From Perkinsus marinus ATCC 50983 (lineage: Eukaryota > Perkinsozoa > Perkinsida > Perkinsidae): a stretch of DNA of 64,000 nt. The stretch's first letter is position 1. Each line of letters starts with the position of its first letter. Below the pieces are notes generated by a model. The model was not told the DNA's origin, searched no databases, and saw nothing but the letters and a program-made list of their open reading frames with translations. This document shows positions 56,899-64,000 of the stretch, one piece after another. A program made the translations under genes and the position numbers. The stretch spans positions 748,165 to 812,164 of the forward strand of contig NW_003215582.1 of assembly GCF_000006405.1 (NCBI RefSeq), written 5' to 3'.

Positions 56899-57223
56899 AT
56901 GGATAATATCACTTTCGAACAATTCAAGCATCGCGACTTCGCGGAGCTCACCAAGGCTGGCTTCGCGGGTAACCTCAAGGTGACCTTGGCTCAGCTGGCT
57001 GAAGGGCGTAGTGAGAAGACCGTCTCGAAGGGGGATCAACGAAGTAGTCGCCCCTGATGTGAGGGCGGTGTTTATTTGACTTGTATTCACAGGTGCCGTG
57101 AGTCCACATGCCATCGGCGATCTGTCAATCAACGGTTTCCCTGCCCTGAGAGATGAGATTAAGAAGGCTCGGGATTTCAGCAAGTCCGCAGATACCCGCC
57201 AGAAAGAGCAGAAGAGTTCATAG
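56899..57223 (+). CDS. Small orphan protein, about 92 aa
   Basis: MDNITFEQFKHRDFAELTKA, GFAGNLKVTLAQLAEGRSEK, then a 59 nt intron joining to AVSPHAIGDLSINGFPALRD, EIKKARDFSKSADTRQKEQK, stop TAG 57221-57223. Both exons and the splice are clean. Soluble and helical. No family recognised. Confidence 0.6.
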
Positions 57224-57502
57224 ATAATTTGCAACTGTTGTAGCTTAATTTTTTCCAAGTGTCCTTCACCAGTCTTACCACACACCACTGAATGATTATT
57301 TTACTACGATACTGTTGAGTTAGGTTATTATACCACCTGATTCACATCATGTTGACTCCACCCTCTCAAAGAGGCTCCTTAGAGTACTAACTCTTACTCA
57401 GTAGCGAGGCGGCTGTCGTTGCTCGTCGGTGTACAACTTTACATGCCGCCTTTTGAATTTTGATTGAGACGCTACAGCAGTTGACGACGCATCAAGTGAG
57501 CC

Positions 57503-58722
57503 ATGGGTTTCATCACAGCGTTGGTGCCTCCCAACGGTTGCAACGTATCGTCCCCCATCGACCAAGTCCGAACATTCGGACTACCATATGCCATCATTGA
57601 GGAGGAATACGGCATAACAACGACAGGAGAGGCCAGGGACCGCCGATTGAACGGTTGTTCTGCGGTGGCGACCTTGTCTCGTGGACTGAGGACGGCTCAT
57701 GATCTTTACAGGTGCGCCTCCACTGCAACATTCATACCAACGGTTTGCCTCATATTGAGACCGTCGCCCATTGCCTGGCCGGGACGCCCTTCGAACCTCT
57801 TATCAAGGGAGCAGGGAAAAACCTGCGGAGAACAGGCGTGGGTCTCGTCATGGCCTTGACTGTTGCTCAACGGTGGTCATCAGGTTTTTGATTGTTTGCC
57901 GCATGGAACGTTTGAGACAGCCGTTTTAGTGAGACCCTCTGTGACGAGACTGGGAGACTCTGAAGATACTTATCCTGCTGGTCATTAGACCTCATCCATG
58001 AGTTGCTAAGGGAACTCCTTCAGGCTGCCCAGAAGATGCTGTCGTTACCAGAAGATCTCTGGAAGACGCCGTCCGTAACCTACAACTACCGTCCGACATT
58101 GGAGACTCCTCAGTTTCCATCATCATCTCGTTTAGAGATCCTTCGACACCGTCCATAGGGGACTGGGAGAATTGGCCGTAAGCCATCTTCCGGTGGTTGT
58201 TCATCTCTTCCCCCCTCGCAGATATCTCACCACGGATGCAGTCCAGGCCATGATGAACGGTGCGCTGGTGGATGCCGATGGGAGGTAAGGCTTCTTGGCT
58301 CTGCCCTAGCGGCATGCTTGCTGTTCATTAGGACCTTGCGCGTGCGTCATGTTCGCACTAATCTTCCTTCCATCGAGAAGATGGATTCTGGAGGAGGGAT
58401 GTGGAATCACTGTTTGATCTTCGGCATACACAGCGAGAGGAGTGTCTCATGGTTAGAGGCTAACGATCTCCTTGATTACGATGGAGAATCCCTCAAACAC
58501 GTTGTGAGTATCCAATTAATCTCGATCTGGTCTCTTCTAGGGCCGTCGCCTATGGTACTGATCCTCTCTCTTCAGCATCGCTCTACTATTGGTGAAAGCT
58601 TCTATATTCCTAATGAAGTCTCCGAAGGTATCTTCAAGCTACTGTGTACCACTGCACCCCTACAGCTAGATGCTTCCTTCGTCACGCCTCTTCTTTTCGA
58701 GTATGGTCATGATATGCTTTGA
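57503..58722 (+). CDS. Cyclase-family (PF04199-type) metal-dependent hydrolase
   Basis: Predicted member of the cyclase/kynurenine-formamidase fold. Start MGFITALVPPNGCNVSSPID. The metal-site block is VRLHCNIHTNGLPHIETVAH, matching the family's H..NGTHTE..GH pattern with His and Glu ligands conserved. Later blocks also match: SIIISFRDPSTPSIGDW, TNLPSIEKMDSGGGMWNHCL (family 'D.PS.DR.DDGG....H'), and a C-terminal APLQLDASFVTPLLFE (family 'PFENDA.PS.PVL'). Introns of about 40-60 nt; the one before VRLHC is phase 0. Stop TGA 58720-58722. Substrate unknown; bacterial-type members are common, so transfer is possible. Confidence 0.75.
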
Positions 58723-59502
58723 TTTACATGCCGGATTCGATTCACCACCGTGTCATCATTTCTACAATTTATAACATAACTGCATCGTCGTGTTCTTACA
58801 TGGTTTCCGGAGAATGTCTGTGGCCATACGGACGACACCAACGACCATCCCAACCTCTCAAGGGTCGATTGTCCACCATTCCCGAGTCCGATGGAGCTCT
58901 GGCATCCTCAGAGTGCTCGATTGTGGGGTAAATGATCTCGCAAGAAGTCCGAGTAAAAGGAACGAGTGATTCGATTCGGCGAGCGATCTTGGGAACTCGC
59001 GAGTGATTCGATGGTTCCATGATCCCAACCAGATGCTCAGCGTAGACTTGTGTGATCAGTGTACTACTGGTCCGATATTAGTCAATCGGGCAATTCCCCA
59101 ACTACCGAGGCTTCAGATGGTAACACATTCGAGTTGGTGTACTTAGACGTCGTGCGAATTGTGTTCACAATAGGTAGTGCCCAACGGTGGAGAAAAGTTT
59201 TAAGGAGAGAATCGAGCTTATGCACTGAGACAATCCCTCATAATGATGGCGTCAACTGCAATAAAGACACAGAGGGGATCGTGAGACAGGCAATAGGGAC
59301 GCATGGGTCGAACATGAACAGGTACACTTCCCACCAACTAGTATTGTGTAGCCAGCAGGTACAGTATGTATTCATAGCCAGAAGAATTATAACTGACGCT
59401 GTTCATTGCTTCTCTTTTGTGGGCCGTACCCATCCTATTTCGTTCGATAGCCCTACAGAAGAAGGGGCAGGTTCGATACTCGCAGAGTCCCTTTTTCTCA
59501 CA
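58723..59502. other. Intergenic between convergent genes
   Basis: About 780 nt between the cyclase and channel 3' ends. A plus-strand frame (59059-59610) is open for 183 codons but overlaps channel exons and has no recognisable features. Confidence 0.4.
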
Positions 59503-61780
59503 TTAATTACCATCCTGACTATTCTGAGCATGCCGTGTCGATCCCACCCGGGCACGTCCCAAGACCGCCTCTCGATCCCTCTGAATTCTCTGCATCAACA
59601 GCTCCACTGATACCTCTCTTGTCCTTCACTCACGTTGTGTAGAGTGCTGAGGATCTGTCGTTTCACAGAAGAAACCTTAGCATTCCATGCGGAAGCATCC
59701 CACACTTCCTGGCATCGCGATCGGTTACCCAAGAACAGTTCATTCCATTGATCCACATCATCATAGATCTGAGCAACATCGCGATGAACCTTGGTCTCTC
59801 ATGGGCGAGGATGTCGGCATCTTACTCCTCTCAATGCAAGATTCACTCTTCTCGCCCGATCCTCGATAACCTCCAGCCGCTCCAATAGACTCAACAGTGA
59901 CACCCTCAGAGTGAGGATATCCCTTGCCTTAGCCTGTCCCTAATCCACCAACAGTGTCTATCTACCACCACCATTACTAACCTGATTACTGGTATTACTC
60001 TCAACCTCAGCAGACCACCGATGAACTCTTCACAAGTCACACGACCAGACTCGTTGGTATCGAGGATTTTGAAGAGCTCCCGTACCATTGACGAGTCTAT
60101 TCCAACCAAGGCCAACTTGCTCTGAGTCAAATCAATTGAAAACGATGAAGACCCTCTCCAGTGATAACCTTCATAACAGAATCCTTGAGGACGCAAGTGT
60201 TAAACTTATCCCATATCAGTATACCCGACTCGCCCACACCAGCACGCTCGAACGCACTCTTCATGGATCGAATAACTCTTACCTCAAGCTGGTAAACGAG
60301 CTGACGGAGCAGCGACTGTCACGCGGTGACGTAATGAGCTTCATTACCCTCCCACGTTCCTTCTCACTGTCAGCTGATACAGCCATTACTCTCTCAACCA
60401 CTACCCCAACAAGGACTTTAAGCATGCCATAACAGAACGTATACACAACGAGGATTATCAACAGATTTGCCAGCCAACTCCTCTCAGCGACCTGCACGAG
60501 TCCTCCGAGCTCTGATACCTGCATCGATGGACTCGCCTCTCGCGATATCATATACCAGTTGTCAAGCGTGATCAGCTGGAAGCACGTCAGCATAGACCTG
60601 CCGATATTCCCGAAGTACCGGCTCACTTCCGGCCAGATATGCATCTGAGAGATTCCCCACCAGCTTTATGGTCACCAAGGATCGCGCTGATTACATTGTC
60701 GAAAACAGTAGCATCTCTCGGATTCTCCACAGCCATGGCTACCTAGACTGATGTAATATGTAGGGCACACAGTGTCGAATATCACCTGGCTGGGAGTGAG
60801 CAGGTGATCGGTAGACTGGCCTATTATCAGAGTGAAATAGGTAGCCACCACGAACCTAATGATGGAGCGACGAGACCTTCCCGTTCGAACCGGATCCCAC
60901 ATTATAGAGCCAAGTACGAGTGACAGCCAGGCCAAGGACCGGAGGATGGAGCCACTGCTAGAGACCAGTACTCGTAACCGTGTTGTCAGACCACTATTGT
61001 CACCAACTAGGGTGACAGGTCTAATAGTGATAATGATGATGCATTGCGATAAGGGATACATGAATGAAGGAGCGTACCGTATTAGTCGTACAAGCCTCAT
61101 GGCTGAGCCTAGCTGTAATTTCTGCCCAGTCGGATAGGACCAATCAGAGGCCGACTCGATAGCTCTCAGGCCGAAATAGACATCATACACGCCGAAGACC
61201 AGGACCATGAGGTCCACTACTATCCACGAGTCGAGGAATATATCCCACCCTGAGGTAACACCCGGTGGTTAGAGACCTACACAGGGTCAGCGAGAAGACT
61301 GATCTCCGATGCGAGCAAGTCAGGAAGAGTGAGGTACACTGAATAACAAGAATGATTGACCCACCCAGCTTCCTCGCGTGAATGAGGAGCTCCACAATAT
61401 AGGCCGCCAGACAAAGCATTTGCAGCACTTGGAAGATGAGCCTGGTAGTATTCTTCCCGACAGAGGGTTCACCCACCATGTCGATTTCTATACCAGTCAA
61501 CACGGTTGACTGATGAGGTAGCGGCATAGGAGGAAGTCTGGTGGCCAATAATACTCACCGCGAGCACGACCAACCACATGATGGAGTCGAAGGAGTGCGT
61601 CCGAGTGATCGAGACAATGACGCTCTTGAGCATTCCTTCAAAGAGGTTAGTATCATCAAGAAGACCCCTAGAGGTATCATCAGAGAGATACTGACTAAGG
61701 GCAACTCCATACATCAGTAAAGGCAAAGCTAGCTCACTCAGACACCCTCCGGAACACGTGTGACTGATCATCAAGTCCAT
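59503..61780 (-). CDS. Single-domain voltage-gated cation channel with C-terminal EF hand
   Basis: Six-helix ion-channel domain: S1 FDSIMWLVVLASTVL, S2 LIFQVLQMLCLAAYIVELLI, S3 WIVVDLMVLVFGVYDVYFGL, S4 MRLVRLIRYAPSF (few positive charges), S5 ILRSLAWLSLVLGSIM, pore YFGNIGRSMLTCFQLITLDN-W (filter T-L-D-N-W), S6 WLANLLIILVVYTFCYGMLK-VLVGVVVERVM. An EF hand follows (DTNESGRVTCEEF, canonical ligand spacing), then a coiled C-terminus (LLSLLERLEVIEDRARRVN, IYDDVDQWNELFLGNRSRCQ) ending at TAA 59503-59505. Only one domain is seen, so four subunits are presumably needed. Start 61780 (MDLMISHTCSGG) is the first plausible ATG; earlier exons (for example 62081-62290 minus) cannot be excluded. Confidence 0.75.
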
Positions 61781-61841
61781 CGTCAGAACGTAGTGAATGC
61801 CCAATAACACCACTCAACCTAAGAGGGCCCGTGACTAAGAC

Positions 61842-61888
61842 GGAACCTCGAGGCATTAACCCAGCTCGGGTTGATGCCTCGAGGTTCC
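61842..61888. repeat. Strong hairpin, 21 bp stem with one mismatch
   Basis: Left arm 61842-61862 (GGAACCTCGAGGCATTAACC and C) pairs with 61868-61888 around a 5 nt loop AGCTC. Located 62 nt upstream of the channel gene start. Confidence 0.9.
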
Positions 61889-61889
61889 C

Positions 61890-61906
61890 CTTTGGGTTAC
61901 CCAAAG
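61890..61906. repeat. Small hairpin adjoining the previous one
   Basis: CTTTGGG (61890-61896), loop TTA, CCCAAAG (61900-61906). Perfect 7 bp stem, one base after the 21 bp hairpin. Confidence 0.75.
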
Positions 61907-63117
61907 AGTACTACTATCTTACCTATCTAGGGCTTCCTTATCGACAGTGTGGGCCTTCCTTCTACTCCCCATACTTCCCTATCATAGCCAGCGACCATTC
62001 ACATCACTACTCATATCCCAAACCTCACCATAAACTCGCGTGAGCGTCCTGCAATACTCCGTTACCAGCAGATGCTATACACGATTGTTTAACTTCTTAC
62101 TTCCACCGTCTTGAAGTTCGTCTCTTTCGGGACCCTCAGCCGTACGGTCCTGAGGGGACCAGCGACTGAAGGCCAACACTCTGAGACGCATTCTACGACA
62201 GACTACTAGTCTGCTCTGATTTGTTAAGGGACTATGCATACTATTGCACAAGATCCAGAAGGCTGATCTTACTGGTCCATCCATCGGAACAACTCGCGCA
62301 TGATCGCGTCTCCCTGTTATCATAACGAGATGTCATTACCTACACATTCACGCTAATTGAGCCCAACACTGAACTATCGAACACCGTAACCGAACTGAAA
62401 TCAACTCAATGATTAGTGCTACACTACTAAATAGGAATTTCGCTAGGGACACCCTTGCTGGTCGTAATACTGACAGGTACATCGGAATATAGAGAATAGC
62501 AAGACCCTTGAGGTTATGACATACTTATGAATGTACGGGACAGATGAACGAGTGAAAGGACGATGAGAGCTTACTCGAGTCAAGAGAGTCAATGACAAGA
62601 CAAGAGAGTACACCGAGTGGTGGCTCGGAGTAAAACATTCAAAGGTTCTGAAGATGATGCGGCCTACGATTGAACGATGCACTAGATGGGATGGAACGTC
62701 CTAAAGAATGAGCACATGTACTGTCAAAAGACAGCAGAGAACTTCGATTGGCTCGTAAGCGAGTACATGATATTAATTTCTCAATTCACAGCAATAGTGG
62801 ATAGTAATACTAGGAGGCTCAGGTGCTGACGGTTCATGACGGAGAACTGACACAACCATCTAACATGGATTATTGGTCCTCAAGACTATACACGTAGTGA
62901 GTACAGCGACGATATCGAACCATCCAACTCGCCTCTCAACGATGTCACAAGGATCAGCAGCCCCGCAGTCGAATCACCCCGGCATCATGCCTGGTTTACG
63001 ACCAATGTTTTGTAGGCAGGTCCGAATCAGTGGCCTTCCGCAAAGCAACACCTCTTAGTGTGCAAGTTCCACTATCTGTTAGCGTGAGCAGGAGAACTAG
63101 ACTAAATCTCCCCTTTT

Positions 63118-63144
63118 CGAACATGGGGAAGTTGCCCATGTTCG
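63118..63144. repeat. Hairpin, 10 bp perfect stem (extended with mismatches)
   Basis: CGAACATGGG (63118-63127) pairs with CCCATGTTCG (63135-63144) around a 7 nt loop; outer bases CCTT/AAGG extend it imperfectly. Confidence 0.75.
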
Positions 63145-63290
63145 GAAGGGTAGATTCCTCAGGGGAAACACATCTTCAGGTGCCCGGTGTTGCCTATCAG
63201 CAGCTGATGTAATCTCGACGACCATGCAAGGCACAGGTCTGACTAGCTGGATATCTACGTGGTTAGCAAAGACTATATGGTTCCTAAAAA

Positions 63291-63379
63291 GTCAGACCTT
63301 GACTAACTTAACCTATAACCGGGCTCTAGATAGGTTCTAGGGAGTCAGACTTTGACTAACGTAACCTATGACCGGGCTT
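63291..63379. repeat. Two-copy tandem repeat, ~53 bp period
   Basis: GTCAGACCTTGACTAACTTA and following to CCGGGCT (63291-63324), then GTCAGACTTTGACTAACGTA and following to CCGGGCT (63344-63377). About 90 percent identical over 34 bp. Confidence 0.8.
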
Positions 63380-64000
63380 CGGCCGGGTCCGGAGCGAGCA
63401 GCTGACCATCCAAGCAATATAAAATTTCAAGGTTTAAAGCTACGTCAATAAGTGCCTAGCACGTGAACATGGTCCTCCTATTCCTCGTGCTTTTCTCCAA
63501 TTCTCCACTCAATAAGCGTAGCGATGAGTTCCGTCGAGAGTTACGAGAGATTGAGCATTGACTAATGCAAGCATGATTATCAACCTTGAGAGATCTCGAA
63601 GGAACAGTTAAAGGCCGGAGTATATACAATAACGAACGGGGCAATACAAGTACAAAGGATTGTTGACAAGACCATTACACTACTGTCAACTAATCATGGA
63701 CTGCTTAAACATGTCGCAGTCTATTCACACAGTGAGTTCATGGGCCTGTAAGAACTGTTGCCTGAGAAAAAGTTGAGAAAAAAATGACATGAGATCATTG
63801 ATCAGAACGATGTACATCTACACTGAAGAAGCGAATATATGTTCACAACACTGCAACTGTGTGAGTACAGCATGCAGTGAGTAGAGAATCGAGAAAAGTC
63901 AGAACTAAGGGGAACAAGATCGCCTAAAGACGACCTCATCACAGCTATCAATAGAATCCGAGGATCTCGATACCACACAAGCTGACTTCCAAGTCGTGAC

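Larger units (their letters stand above)
61907..64000. other. Gene-poor end of window
   Basis: No supported gene in about 2.1 kb. Contains a hairpin (63118-63144) and a tandem repeat (63291-63379). A minus-strand 82-codon frame (62075-62323, MDGPVRSAFWILCNSMHSPL) might be a 5' exon of the channel gene. The 63.4-64 kb part is AT-richer and featureless. Confidence 0.4.

Noticed and set aside
59059-59610. 183-codon plus-strand frame
   Set aside because: Overlaps well-supported channel exons on the other strand and shows no protein features.
1-64000. CRISPR arrays, bacterial operons, rRNA genes, viral replication or capsid genes
   Set aside because: None seen; the window is spliced eukaryotic nuclear DNA throughout.

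Overview
This is a piece of nuclear genome from a unicellular eukaryote. Genes are broken by many very short GT-AG introns (mostly about 31-60 nt), there are no ribosome-binding sites or operons, and the proteins are eukaryotic: ribophorin I, RNA polymerase III subunit RPC4, dyskerin/CBF5, NOG2, MUS81 and a DENN-domain protein. Gene density is about one per 2-2.5 kb with genes freely on both strands. Flagellar genes (CFAP119/CCDC189-like, EFCAB10-like, a dynein-stalk-like protein), many lineage-specific genes and one possible spliced-leader relic suggest an alveolate, most likely a perkinsozoan (Perkinsus-like). The lineage is inferred, not proven.

Layout. 0-5.2 kb (+): 3' half of ribophorin I, then a complete peroxisomal-type ABC half-transporter (ABCD). 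5.6-10.5 kb: V-ATPase c'' subunit, one orphan gene, then a gene-poor zone of repeats with a broken copy of the c'' 3' end. 10.5-18.9 kb (+): NOG2 GTPase, an orphan type I membrane protein, an acidic orphan, CFAP119-like protein and a small orphan. 19.8-31.5 kb (-): an orphan, RPC4, a coiled-coil gene, a dynein-stalk-like gene, EFCAB10-like and DENND6-like. 31.7-41.1 kb (+): orphans, two tandem HGSNAT-like acetyltransferases, and CBF5. 42.3-49.4 kb (mainly -): MUS81, tRNA-Pro, a long coiled-coil gene, tRNA-Ser. 49.6-51.7 kb (+): small genes, one with a CUE-like domain. 52.3-54.8 kb (-): a repeat protein with an MGxC dual-acylation start, and an Arg/Ser/Tyr-rich orphan. 56.9-58.7 kb (+): a small orphan and a cyclase-family (PF04199-type) hydrolase. 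59.5-61.8 kb (-): a single-domain voltage-gated cation channel with an EF hand. 61.8-64 kb: no gene recognised, several hairpins and a tandem repeat.

Functional themes are ER glycoprotein synthesis (OST1), membrane transport and acidification (ABCD, V-ATPase, HGSNAT), ribosome and RNA biogenesis (NOG2, CBF5, RPC4, tRNAs), DNA repair (MUS81), membrane trafficking (DENND6) and the flagellum. The most interesting signals are a dispersed ~120-145 bp element found in introns of four unrelated genes (introner-like), a tandem HGSNAT pair with an apparent gene-conversion tract, a truncated V-ATPase copy with only synonymous changes, the stalk-only dynein-like gene, and the channel with a T-x-D-x-W filter. 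Exon boundaries were worked out by eye from splice sites and frame continuity; gene spans run from first to last codon and include introns.
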